Below, piece by piece: positions 48,378 through 59,498 of a stretch of 64,000 nucleotides of DNA. The notes under the pieces were generated by a model. The model had not been told where the DNA came from, made no database searches, and was given only the letters and a program-made list of their open reading frames with translations. Every line of letters starts with the position of its first letter. The first letter of the stretch is position 1. Source of the stretch: Sordariomycetes sp. S80-01Y (Eukaryota > Ascomycota > Sordariomycetes); the NCBI GenBank assembly GCA_037042185.1, contig JAXQJY010000028.1, positions 620,001 through 684,000 of the forward strand. Reading direction: 5' to 3'. Position numbers and translations under genes: made by a program.

Positions 48378-51300
48378 ATGAGTCAAGAGCGGTTGCGGGA
48401 AGAGTATGAGATGTCGGCGCCGTCGACTTCGGCTGGCGTTGCTGGGGCCGACGGCAATGCCCGACCGACATCCAAGGAGTCGCGTGAAGCCCTCAGCAAC
48501 GACAAGGAGGGGGACAAAGACAAACAGGAGGACGAAGACAAAGAGGATGAGGCCAAGGAGAAACCCGCAGGCCTGGGTCCATATTTTGTAAGTTATCTCG
48601 GGAGAAGGGACAAGACAAAAATGAAATCACCGGCAAAGAAGAGAGGGAGACAAGAGTACCGATCCCTCGAGAGAGAAGATTGCTGGGCAAGCCAGAAGCG
48701 AGCTGACACGTACCGCAGAAAATCTTCACATTCTGTGATGGCATCAGCATCGCCCTCTATGCACTGGGCTTCGTCATGTCCATCGGCTCGGGCGCCGCTC
48801 TCCCTCTGATGACCATCATCTTCGGCCGATTTGTAGGCGACTTCAACGAATTCGCATCCGAGGACGCAGACCCCACGGCCTTCACAGATAGCGTCGACGG
48901 CTTCGTGCTATGGTTCATCTACCTCTTTGTCGGTCGCTTTGCGGCAAGCTACATTGCCAACCTGGCCGTGTCGCTGGCCGCTATCCGGACCACCCAGACG
49001 ATCCGCAAGAAGCTGCTCGAGGCGACTCTACGACAAGAAATTTGGCATTTTGATCAGGAGACTACTGGCTCTATTGCCTCGCAGGTCACGACCAACGGTG
49101 ACAAGATAAACCAGGGTATCGCCGAGAAGCTTGCCGCTATAATACAGTCTATAGCGACGTTCTGGGCTGCCTTTATCGTGGCCCTGACCTTCCAGTGGAA
49201 GCTAACGCTTATTGTCATGACGCTAATCCCGGGTATCGTCGTAATCCTTAGCGTCGGCATGTCTATCGACGCTGGCCAGGAGGCTAAGATGGTTAAAATA
49301 TATTCGCAGGCCGCTGTGCTAGCCCAAGAAGCCCTCAGCTCTGTCAAGACTGTCCACTCGTTCTGGGCCCATGAGAAGCTTGTGGCTCGCTATGACGACT
49401 TCCTCCTCCAGGCTCAGAAGGTTGGGAAGAAGAAGTCGCCTAACGTGGGCCTCGTTCACTCTACCCAGCAGTTCTGCACGCTTGCCGGTATGGCGCTCGC
49501 CTTCTGGCAGGGCTTCCGCATGTTCGCCAGCGGCGAGATCGATAGCGCTGGCACTGTCCTGACGGTTCTTCTCTCCGTTACCATCGGTACCACGGGTCTC
49601 CTTCAGATTTCCGTCTACGTCGCTTCTATCGGCGGTGCCGCCTCCGCTGCCAATGAGCTCTTCACTCTCATGGCTAAGCCATCCGAGCTCGACCCGCTCT
49701 CTACCGCTGGTGACAAGCCCGACCGTAACGGCGGCGAGATCGAATTGCGTGGTATCACTTTCGCCTACCCGTCGCGCCCATCGGTGAAAGTGCTTCAAGA
49801 GTTTGACTTGCACGTCCCTGCCGGCAAGACAACGGCGCTGGTAGGCGCTAGCGGATGCGGTAAATCTACTATTGTTGGTCTGCTGGAGCGGTGGTACGTG
49901 CCTGGGTCAGGCGAGATCCTGCTTGATGGCAAAGACCTGTCTTCGTATAACACGCAGTGGCTGCGTAGCAATATCCGAATCGTTCAGCAGGAAAATATTC
50001 TCTTTCGCGGTACTGTCTTCGAGAACGTGGCGAAGGGCCTCGTCGGCCCCCAACGCGAGCTACCAGCTGAGGAGCAAATGCGACTGGTTCAAGATGCTTG
50101 CAAGCAAAGCAATGCACACGATTTTATCCAGGCCATGCCACAAGGGTACCAGACGCAGGTTGGCGAGCGTGCCCACATGCTAAGTGGCGGGCAGAAGCAG
50201 CGCGTTGCTATTGCCCGCAGTATTATCTCGAATCCTTCCGTCTTGCTGCTCGATGAGGCTACAAGTGCTCTAGGTAAGTGCTTATTCTCCTGTTTCTGAA
50301 CCAAGAGCCGAACGAGCGCTTATACTTCATCCAGACCCCCGCGCTGAAGGCATCGTCCAAGATGCTCTTCAAAAAGCGTCCGTGGGTAAGACTACGCTCG
50401 TCATCGCCCACAAGCTGGCCACGATCAAGGACGCCGACAATATTGTGCTCGTATCGGCCGGTCAGGTGGTAGAGCAGGGTACACATGACCAGCTTCTCGC
50501 CAAGGATGGCCGGTACGCAGCTCTCGTCCGTGCACAAGATTTGGGAGAACAGAAGGAAAGGGAAGACCGAGAGAACCCTAGCCAGCAGTACCAGCACGAT
50601 TCTTCGACGCACGATGCCCTACAGGAGCCCTCCAGCCTTCTCGAGGCAGGGACCATGAAGGAAAAGGATGATAAGGAGACACTGAATCATTCTATTGTCT
50701 CATGTCTGCGTATGCTGTTCTCCGAGCAACAAGGCCTTTTCAAGTGGTTCGTGATAGCACTCCCAGCAACCATCATAGCCGGAGGAGCCAGCCCGGCCCA
50801 GGCTATTCTATTCTCTAGGCTCATCAGCGTGTTCACACTCCCACCAGATGAGGCAAGTGAGCGAGCCAACTTCTTCTCCCTTATCTTCTTCATCATTGCT
50901 ATCGTCGTCGCCATTGGCTATTTCGCAGTTGGCTTCACCGTCAATATGGTAGGTCTCCCTCCCAGCTACAAACAAAAGCGTGATGCGAGAGATTGATGTT
51001 GACAAATACTCAACAGATCATGCAAGCTGCCACTCGCAAGTACCGGTCTGAGCTCTTCTCCCTTATCCTCAGACTACGGCCAGACTTTTTTGATCAGCCA
51101 AACCACGCCTCAGGAGCGTTGGCTTCCAAACTTACCTCGGTACCAGCCTCGCTACAGGAATTGATCTCAGTCAATATCTTCATCGTGCTTATCTCGGTCG
51201 TCAGCCTACTCTCCTGTAGTATCCTTGCTATCGCCTTTGGGTGGAAGCTCGGTCTAGTGGTTGTCTTTGTAGGCCTGCCGGTCATCGTCGGAAGCGGCTT

Positions 51301-52631
51301 CCTCAAAGTCAGACTAGAGCTAAAGCTGGAGATAGAGAATGGTGAGCGTTTCGCCTCTTGCGCTGCGCTGGCCACGGAGGCTGTTACGGCTATCCGTACC
51401 GTGGCATCGCTTACACTCGAGGAGCAGATCTGCGCCGAGTATAACGGCATCTTGGAAACAATTGCTAGGCGATCAGCTGGCAGCCTTGCCCTGACGATTC
51501 TAGGGCTAGCCTTATCCCAGTCGCTCGAATTCCTTATCATGGCCCTCGGCTTCTGGTACGGCTCTCGTTTGATTGCTAATGGAGAGTACACGGTCCCTCA
51601 ATTTTTTGTTATCTTTCTGGCCGTTGTCTTCGGTGGCCAAGCAGCTGGACAGATCTCTGGCTACATGGGATCTATGGCATCGGCGCGGCATGCTGCCAAT
51701 CACCTTTTCTGGCTGCGCAAGCAGCCTTCGCCTTTCGACGACGGAAAGGATCAAAGTGACAGTGCGGAACTCAAGCCTCCTACCGACGGTCCTATTCAAG
51801 TGGACAACGTAGAATTTGCCTACACACAGCGAGCTACGTCTCGCGTACTGAGGGGCATCAACATGATGGTAAGTCAATTCTCCGTCGAACCATCCGTCTT
51901 TCCCTAGGGATTCTGGATGCCCACCACCACCTGTCCAGCAATAGCAATCGCTTACATATGAGGTACAGGTTCCCGAAGGCTCCTACGTGGCCTGCGTTGG
52001 TCCCTCGGGATGCGGAAAAAGCACGCTTATTGCTCTGCTGGAGCGCTTGTATGATCCTACTAGCGGCCAAATCCTGTGGAACAATCGAAACATTACCTCG
52101 ATGTCGCTACGCCACCTGCGTGCGCGAATGTCGCTCGTACAGCAAGAGCCGACGCTATTCCAGGTATCGGTTCGGGATAACATTTTGCTTGGATTAGAGA
52201 CCACGCCTTCGGATGAGGAGATCCTCGAGGCGTGCCGGCAAGCCAATGCACATGACTTTATCACGTCTCTGCCTGAAGGTCTCAATACTCTCTCTGGCAC
52301 CGGCGGCCTCCAATTCTCTGGTGGTCAGCGTCAGCGCATAGCTATTGCCCGGGCTCTGATCCGGAACCCTCAGGTACTTCTGCTGGATGAAGCAACCAGT
52401 GCCCTGGATACCGAGTCTGAGCGCCTCGTGCAGGGCACGCTTGATGACGCGGCCAAACATCGCACTACCATTGCCGTGGCACATCGTCTCAGCACGATCC
52501 GAAACGCCGATCGCATCTTTGTCTTTGCAGATGGCAGGATCCTGGAGGAAGGGACCCACGAGCAGCTGCTGCAGCTTCGAGGCCAGTACTATGAAATGTG
52601 TCTGGCACAGTCACTCGACAAGAGTGGATAA
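48378..52631 (+). CDS. Full-length ABCB/MDR-type exporter
   Basis: Five exons: 48378-48587, 48719-50273, 50335-50948, 51017-51868 and 51969-52631. They give about 1297 aa, normal for a full TMD-NBD-TMD-NBD transporter. ATG 48378 is followed by an acidic, charged N-tail and then the first membrane block (IFTFCDGISIALYALGFVMS). NBD1 has Walker A GASGCGKST, signature LSGGQKQRVA and Walker B VLLLDEATSAL. The exon 2/3 join restores SALDPRAEGIVQDAL. NBD2 has GPSGCGKST, FSGGQRQRIA and VLLLDEATSALD, with H-loops AHKLAT and AHRLST. Family knowledge: B-type exporters move hydrophobic peptides and drugs out of fungal cells. Its place between the synthetase and the precursor genes suggests product export or self-protection, by inference. 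A mating-factor-type exporter is the alternative. Confidence 0.93.
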
Positions 52632-53960
52632 GTCATGTTTCATGTGTGACCACTAGGAAGAGGTTCCTAGGGCCATGTGGTAGGAGCTGGATTACATGCA
52701 TTTCCTCCGAGTTCCGATCCTAGTTTCGCGTACTGCTCCTGCACTGGTACATGGAAATCCTTCATCTGGGCCTATGATCAATGCGATATTTTTGTCATTC
52801 ATTTCATTCGGCATGTCTTGTCCTTCAAATCAGCGAGTGCGGGTCTTTGACCGCGGGTAGAGCAAACCATTTTTAATAGAACGAGTAGGCAGGCACGAGT
52901 CCCCGGATTTGTACAACACGAATTTGGACTCTGGTATGTGTTCCGCCAGGGTTGAGAAACAGGATGCGGCAACAAAAGAGGGTCGAATTTCCTTGTCCAC
53001 TGGCAGGTAAATTGGGGAATGTACATAAGATCTTAGCGCTGTATGAGACGGACGAAACTTGGCTACAACATGATCTCAGTACCGCGAAGGAGCGCGAAGG
53101 AGCGCGAAGGAGCGCCTGGGTCCAATGCAGTGGGCAAGGAACCTTTTTTCCTATACAAGACAGCCTGAGTACCTACGTACTGCCGCCACTGGAAGCAGGA
53201 CGCAACTTTCCGTGCTTTGTTCGATTCAAGCGGCTCCCCAGATCACTCTCAGTTGTCCGGCATGCAGTATAATCCTTTCGGCCCAAACAAAGTTCTTCTG
53301 CCGGCGCTGCCTATTGCGCCGAGGCAGACGTGCCGGACTCGGGCATTAATAGCGCGTTCCGTGCCGCCACCCGCTATATGTGCCCCCAAATATGTACTGT
53401 GGAGTCGATACTAGCTGCAGAAAAGCAACTGGGGTGTCTCTAGTAGACTGACATCCATCGACATTGTTTCCACTGTCAGTTTGGGAAGCCGCCTCTTTGG
53501 AAGGTCTCCCGACAGGCAGCCCTTTGGGTCTGTCACATAACGAAGGTAGTCGCGTAAAAGTGAAACTCCCCATCTGCAATTTTCCTGCCACCCCACAAGT
53601 CTGCCAAGTTCCGACCCTACTCCGTACGTACATCCCCTTTACTGACCAGGGTAAAATCGAGAAACGTAACCTTATTGAAGTGACCATCCCTCGTTGCTTA
53701 GACTTAAAGTAAGGTACTTCTCGGCACCGAAGAGTGACTTTGCCCCGTCTCCAAGCTCGAGCCGGTTAACATGAGCTTTGACTTCGTGCGTCAACCGACC
53801 TGCCTGTCCCTGTCTGAAATTATGGTGGCTAACAATCGGACAGGTTGTAATCCTTCTCGGAGCTCGGGCTTCTTTTTCATATATGCCTTTGCTTGTTGCT
53901 GTTGACGCCAATGCAATTGGCCTAGTCCGCGCGCGCAAGCACATCTTTTAATTCTTGACC
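52632..53960. other. Intergenic region between exporter and amino-acid oxidase
   Basis: About 1.3 kb with no gene recognised. It includes a 10-bp tandem (gcgaaggagc, three copies, about 53084-53115) and otherwise nondescript sequence. It should hold the exporter 3' UTR and the oxidase promoter. Confidence 0.45.
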
Positions 53961-55997
53961 ATGCAACACTTCGGAAGCGGACACAATGAATGGAATCTCG
54001 ATGACGTCGAGGCGAGCAGACGACCAACTCATCTTGGCGACTATGCAGAGCTGGCTGCTGTTCTCACTCGGTTGGTTGCTCGCTCCCATGGCGAGAATAT
54101 CACCCCTGCTGCCTGCTCAGTTGTTCGTTCAAGATCGATCCGAAGCCGATGGGCTAATCGACTGGTCCGGCAAAAGCTCTGCAGTGAGCTACTAGAGCTC
54201 AACAAAAGAGGAATCACCTTGCCGCTCTCAGGCTTAGGACCCGTGCCAGCCATTACACCATACAACCTCCCACCGGACCCGGCCTACAGCACCGGCCGCA
54301 AAGGGCGCGGAAGCTCCGTCATCACAGCCAGCTGTGCCGTGACAAAGCCTGGCCTACCAGCGCGGAAGGTGTGCATTGTTGGGGCTGGCATCGCCGGCCT
54401 CTACATTGCCATGATCCTCGACGATCTCCAGATCCCCAATCTTGAGTATGACATTCTAGAAGCAAGTGACCGCGTAGGTGGCCGCGTCTACACGCACCGT
54501 TTTAGCGAAGAAGAGAATGACTACTATGATGTTGGTGCGATGCGGTACCCTGACATCCCAACGATGCAGCGCACCTTTGATCTCTTCAAACGAACAGGCG
54601 TACGGCTGCTCAGATACCAGCTCCAAGGCACCAACTGCCCGAAGCTATTCAACGACCGCCCCTTTGCTGCGGCCAACCAAGACCCATACGGAGTGAGCGT
54701 CAGTAGCGGCGGAACGGTACCTGACGATGTGGTTGGCAACGTAGAAGGTATCTTGGAAGATACTTTTGGAGTCTTCAAACGAGCCATGGCAGAAGACTTC
54801 GAGGCAGGTTTTAAATGCCTGATGACGGTGGACCACTTTAGCACCAGAGAGTACCTGAAGCGAGGGGGTCCCAATGGATTGGGAAGATATTTGGACTTCC
54901 ACTCCATTCAATGGCTGGAGACACAAAGCACCTCCACAAACCTCTTCGACCAGGCCTTCTCCGAGAGCGTCATGGATTCGTGCGATTTTGACGGCTACGA
55001 CGAGGAAGTGGAGTGGCACTGCGTCAAAGGAGGCACAGGCAAAGTCATCGAAGCCATGGAACAGCGGATTCGTGGCAAGGTCGAGAGGGGGAAGCGTGTG
55101 CACAAGATGGCCCTTGACCGGAGCTCCCAAGTCGAAAACAATATGACGGTCCACGTTGCGGGCGAGCCGAAGCCACGGGCTGAGTACATGACTGTATTCA
55201 ACACAACGACGCTGGGATGCCTCTCGCGAATGGACACGTCCGGCCTCGACCTACACCCGGCCCAAAAGGAAGCAATCCGAAGTCTGCATTATGACGAATC
55301 AGTCAAAATCGCGCTACAATTCAGCTACCCATGGTGGATTGTCGACTGTGGTATTCGCGAAGGGGGTTGCTCCTCAACTGACCTCCCGCTGCGGACGTGC
55401 GTATATCCGTCCTACAACCTCAACGATGGTGACAGTAAACCTGCGATCCTACTTGCGTCTTATACCTGGGCGCAGGATGCTACCCGTCTGGGCTCCATGG
55501 TTGCCAATAGGACAGACCAGGCAGCTGACTCAAAGGAGCGCCCGCCCGGCGAGCAGGAGCTCGTCGAACTCATCATACAAAATCTCGCTCGTCTGCACGC
55601 CGGCAAGATCACGTATGAGAAGATCAAATCCTCGTTCACCGGCAAATACCACGCCTGGGCCTGGCAGAACGACCCTTTTAGTGCGGGTGCCTTTGCCTTC
55701 TACGGGCCAGGGCAGTTCAGCAACCTATATCCATACCTTACGCGCCCAGCCGCGGACAGCAAATTCCACATCGTTGGCGAGGCGGCGAGCGCAAACCACG
55801 CGTGGGTTGTGGGTTCTCTTGACAGCGCGTACAGCGCCGTCTTCAAATTCCTCTACCGATTTGGCTTGTGGTCTCAATTGCAGCGCCTGGTCGAACGATG
55901 GGGTCAGGTGGACGAGGTCGAGGACGGAGAGCATGGGACGGTACATTTGCAAGTTGCATTGGGTATGCTCCGAGGAGACCAAACAGTGAGGGTGTAG
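53961..55997 (+). CDS. Flavin amine oxidase, L-amino-acid-oxidase-like
   Basis: Single exon, 678 aa from ATG 53961 (A at -3). FAD-binding Rossmann motif VCIVGAGIAGLYIA at about residues 137-150, then EASDRVGGRVYT and YDVGAMRYPDIP. The C-terminal FAD motif is FHIVGEAASANHAWVVGSLDSAYSA, split here by length: FHIVGEAAS, then AWVVGSLDSAYSA. The stretch before the flavin motif (LLELNKRGITLPLSGLGPVP, TPYNLPPDPAY) is shared with fungal L-amino-acid oxidases. Family knowledge: such enzymes turn L-amino acids into 2-keto acids, ammonia and hydrogen peroxide. Inference: it could feed the keto acid to the neighbouring reductase that makes the hydroxy-acid starter, or it could tailor the peptide. A signal-peptide-like frame overlaps the N-terminus (from about 54043) in another phase, so the true start is not certain. 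Substrate unknown. Confidence 0.87.
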   Translation: MQHFGSGHNEWNLDDVEASRRPTHLGDYAELAAVLTRLVARSHGENITPAACSVVRSRSIRSRWANRLVRQKLCSELLELNKRGITLPLSGLGPVPAITPYNLPPDPAYSTGRKGRGSSVITASCAVTKPGLPARKVCIVGAGIAGLYIAMILDDLQIPNLEYDILEASDRVGGRVYTHRFSEEENDYYDVGAMRYPDIPTMQRTFDLFKRTGVRLLRYQLQGTNCPKLFNDRPFAAANQDPYGVSVSSGGTVPDDVVGNVEGILEDTFGVFKRAMAEDFEAGFKCLMTVDHFSTREYLKRGGPNGLGRYLDFHSIQWLETQSTSTNLFDQAFSESVMDSCDFDGYDEEVEWHCVKGGTGKVIEAMEQRIRGKVERGKRVHKMALDRSSQVENNMTVHVAGEPKPRAEYMTVFNTTTLGCLSRMDTSGLDLHPAQKEAIRSLHYDESVKIALQFSYPWWIVDCGIREGGCSSTDLPLRTCVYPSYNLNDGDSKPAILLASYTWAQDATRLGSMVANRTDQAADSKERPPGEQELVELIIQNLARLHAGKITYEKIKSSFTGKYHAWAWQNDPFSAGAFAFYGPGQFSNLYPYLTRPAADSKFHIVGEAASANHAWVVGSLDSAYSAVFKFLYRFGLWSQLQRLVERWGQVDEVEDGEHGTVHLQVALGMLRGDQTVRV

Positions 55998-57100
55998 AAT
56001 TCAATCTCGAGGCATTTGGCGAGAGGCAACAAAAAGCGAGAACTGAGATTTTCTTGCAATAGAAATTGCAGGAGGGATTTGGACCTCTTTGGAGTAATAC
56101 AAGAATAGAGAATGCGAACGCAGAGTGATCGCTAAGAAACGGATGTGGTAGTGTGACGTATGTATACTTCTAGCTATAGGGTAGCGAGAGCGGCAAGTTC
56201 GAAAGCGAAATGCATCAAGTCTACGGAGTAATAGATGCATGTAACAAGTGTGAAGAATTCATTTGTATTATACTTTACTTCTAGTGTGCTCAACCTTAAT
56301 GCGTCAAACATCGACAGCCCTCTCTGGAGGGAATTGGAATTGCTGGCGTTTTGTCGTTCTTACGTGCCTTGGATCTGTGGAGCAGTTGATGAGTTTGGGT
56401 GATATTCTCGTAGGAGTGATGATTGCTTCTTAGCACTCACGTGACTAGCATCAAAGGAAGTGATCAGACGTAGTCGTTCGTGTTTTCCTCAACTTGGGCA
56501 AGGCCGATACCAACTCGAGACGCAAAGCCGGTCCGAGCCAACTGTCAGAGCTGACATTGATGCGGAAGATGACAGCGGCACAATGCGGCCTTTCAGCTAG
56601 CTACCTTCCTTTCTAACTTGCCGACGAAGCAACTCCTGGCACGCCGCGCGGTGCTTCGCCATCTCTGGATTTCTACGGGATTGAAGCCTTGTCGAATCCT
56701 GTCGGATGAGCCTGGCTAGCTACACCCCGAGTGCCTTTACTTAGAAGCTCTAGTTCGGTACTAGACCGATATGCATGAATGCTTAGCGTACCTTATGCCA
56801 GCGGGATGGTGTGGAGCCGAAGGACAACCACCCCGGCGCGACTCCTCCGTCACCGCTGACGCTGATGGGTGATCGACATACTCGGTACTCGATCCAAGTT
56901 TCAGACGCGGCCAGGTACCCACACACCATCTCCGAGTCTTAAGTGCGCATCCCGTCTTTGGGTACCGGATATCTGCAATTCAAATCCAGCCTCAATACTA
57001 CTAATGCAACATGTCAGGATTGATCTTTGGACATATCCAACACCGCTCTAAACAATTGTAATTTGATTATCATCCTTGTTTCGCGCAATAACACAGGACC
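55998..57100. other. Intergenic region between oxidase and ligase-fusion gene
   Basis: About 1.1 kb. No open frame with domain character, no tRNA and no repeat was recognised. It should contain the oxidase 3' UTR and the promoter of the next gene. Confidence 0.45.
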
Positions 57101-58957
57101 ATGGTGAATGCTTTCCCTCCCAAGCAACAAGTCGTTATACTAACTCGCGTATAGGGAGAACGGTCTACATTTGGCCTCATAGGCTTTGGTCACGCCAACG
57201 CAAGCGTTGCCGCCCATCTGGCAAGTCGAGGGCTAGCTGCCACGGCTTGGTCACTACCGCGTCACCGTGAAAATGGCAACATGAACCACGATGCCAATTA
57301 CAGCAACGCTCCCAACAATATCAACGCACACCCCCTCAAAGAAGCAGCCAGCCTGCAAGAGTTGGTCGAATGGCATGAATGCATCATTCTGGCTGCCCCT
57401 GCCGATGCGCAGGAACCCTATATCGCCGCGCTTGAAGAGCTCAATCCTCTTCTTCAGGACACCATCCTTCTCGTCGTTGACGGCTACGACTCGACGCTAT
57501 TCTCCAATTGTCGCCTCAAGGCCAAACATGTCATCGAAAGCCATCTTTCCCCTCCAGCACCCGAGCTTGCTCACCACAAGTCTGCCTTGAAAGCAAATGG
57601 CGTGAATGGCGTGAATGGCGTGAAGAAGGAGAGCGAGTCCCGTAACGGAAATTCAAACGGCTTAAGGCCTAGCCTCCCTGAGTATGTCCGATCCTTGCTG
57701 CATGATCTGAGTCACCTCAGTACCCAGGTTTCTCAGCAGGAGATGGGCTTGGAAAACGGGCTGGTGGGGGAGCACCTCCGACAGAATCATGGGCCTGTCG
57801 AAAGCTTTGGACACATTGCAGAATATGCTAACAGAAATACTCCCGTGGTCACCATGTTCAGCGGCGGCTTGGATAGCACCTACTTGCTCCTAAAGCTTCA
57901 GCAGCTAGGCTTTACCAATGTTCACGCGGTCGCGGTAGATGTTGGGGGGTTCATAGACGAGGACCAGCTGACCAAATTTGCCGCCCACTTTGGTGCTACT
58001 TTCAATCGCCTCGATGGGCGGGAGCTCTTTGTCCAGAAAGGTGTCACATCAGCAATTCGCGCTCACGCAAATTACATGGGCATGTATCCAATCAGCAGTT
58101 CGCTCAGCCGTCCCGTCATTGCCCGGTTGACCGCAGACTATGCCAAATCCTTGGATGCCGGTCTATTGCTTCACACCGCAAACCTGTCTCAGAACAGCCT
58201 GCCTCGACTCAATAACAGCATTCAGCACTATGGCTTCCCGGGACAATTCGGAAGCCCCTATGTCCGTTCTGTTGTCTCGCGGGAGCAAAAAGCACGGGAG
58301 CTGTCTGCAGTCGGACTGACCTTCAAGTCCGGCCGCAAGCTGAGCAGCGATGAAAATCTGTGGTGCCGAGAGTTCGAAACCGGTCCGGTGGACGATCCGG
58401 AGAGTTTCGATATTCCAGAAGATGCCTATCAGTGGACGGTGGACTGTGGGCGTTACGCGCCGGAAAAGCTCACGCTCACCTTCGAGAAGGGTAATCTGGT
58501 CTCTGTCAATGGCGACAGACTACGTCTCGTAGAAGCCATCGAGCTGCTGAACAGGGAGGTGGGCAAATTTGGCCATGGCCGATTTGTTGGGCTTGAGCCT
58601 ATTAGGACCGATGAAAAGGTCCTGGAAATTCGAGAAGCTCCCGCCGCCACCATCATCATGGATGCACTCCGCCATCTGGAGGTCGCCTCGTTGGAGAGTA
58701 ACGCGTTGGAGTTGAAGCAATACCTGGAACAGAAATGGGTCGCGGAAGCGATTGCTGGTCGCTGGGAAAGCTCATGTCATACTATGTGTGATGCGGCCAT
58801 CGCCTCCGCTCTGGACGGAGTGGGTGGCAGTGTCTCCTATCGCATCGACCACATGCGCTACCTCCCGTGCTCCATCGTGGCAGACACGCCTCGCTATATC
58901 AGGGACCGGGATCAGTGGGAATATGAAGAGTCTCTTCGCCCAAAACTCCGATTTTGA
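57101..58957 (+). CDS. Fusion: truncated opine-dehydrogenase-like Rossmann domain plus argininosuccinate-synthase-like ligase
   Basis: Best model: ATG 57101-57103 is exon 1 by itself. A 51-nt intron follows (57104-57154, with ACTAAC and TAG), then exon 2 at 57155-58957, giving 601 aa. Without the first exon the dinucleotide-binding motif [20 protein letters not shown] is lost. Residues 2 to about 135 resemble the NAD(P) domain of octopine/opine dehydrogenases, but their catalytic helical domain is absent. A low-complexity linker (NGVNGVNGV and nearby) follows. From about residue 230 the sequence matches the argininosuccinate synthase fold: PP-loop [58 protein letters not shown] and [16 protein letters not shown]. 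The family's HGATGKGNDQVRFE segment is replaced by [14 protein letters not shown], so the substrate is probably not citrulline/aspartate. Reaction unknown; presumably ATP-dependent ligation. It may be part of the peptide cluster. Confidence 0.78.
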
Positions 58958-59498
58958 CGCTGTCGGCCAGGAGAATGAGTCTGCGATAATGGCGAGACCT
59001 GCTTCCTCAACTCCCGAACCATCAACCTTTTAAATGGGGTGGAATCAAGACATACATGGGTACTCCTGACTTGATGGGGACAATTGCTTATACTGCTTGA
59101 ATAAGATGTTCAGTGCTGTGCAACCACGAATTATGCTGTGATATTAGGAGGCATCAGGAGCTCTACGGAAGAGTTCTTCACGAAGATGAGAGGCTCGGAG
59201 GTTCCGCACGTGTCCTGGGATTCGTCAGTCTGCCGCACTCTCGACTCGCTGTAACATTAAGAAAGATTGACCAGCACTCGTCAAAGTCGCCCAATCGACC
59301 GGTGAGGTTGCCTAGGCGTCAAGACCATTCGGACAACCAGCTTGTCGTTTGACGTCTACCGTTTTTGGTAGCTCAGGTGTCAACCCTAGAGGCCTTGTTG
59401 ATATTGAATATATGAGAGGTCTAGCAATTGAGTGTGTTTAAGACTACGGGATTATATATTCAAAGAACACGCTGAGTTGCCAATTTAAGAACCCCGGA
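58958..59498. other. Convergent intergenic region
   Basis: About 540 bases between the 3' ends of the ligase-fusion gene and the reductase gene. No gene or repeat was recognised. Both 3' UTRs should lie here. Confidence 0.45.

Noticed and set aside
53084-53115. 10-bp tandem (gcgaaggagc) between exporter and oxidase
   Set aside because: Three copies only, in a gene-free spacer. No reason to assign a function.
54043-54195. Signal-peptide-like frame (MQSWLLFSLGWLLAPMA) overlapping the N-terminus of the amino-acid oxidase
   Set aside because: It is in another phase and would need a poor, non-consensus donor to join the oxidase frame. The continuous frame from ATG 53961 already gives a complete protein. 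Kept only as a caveat on the start.
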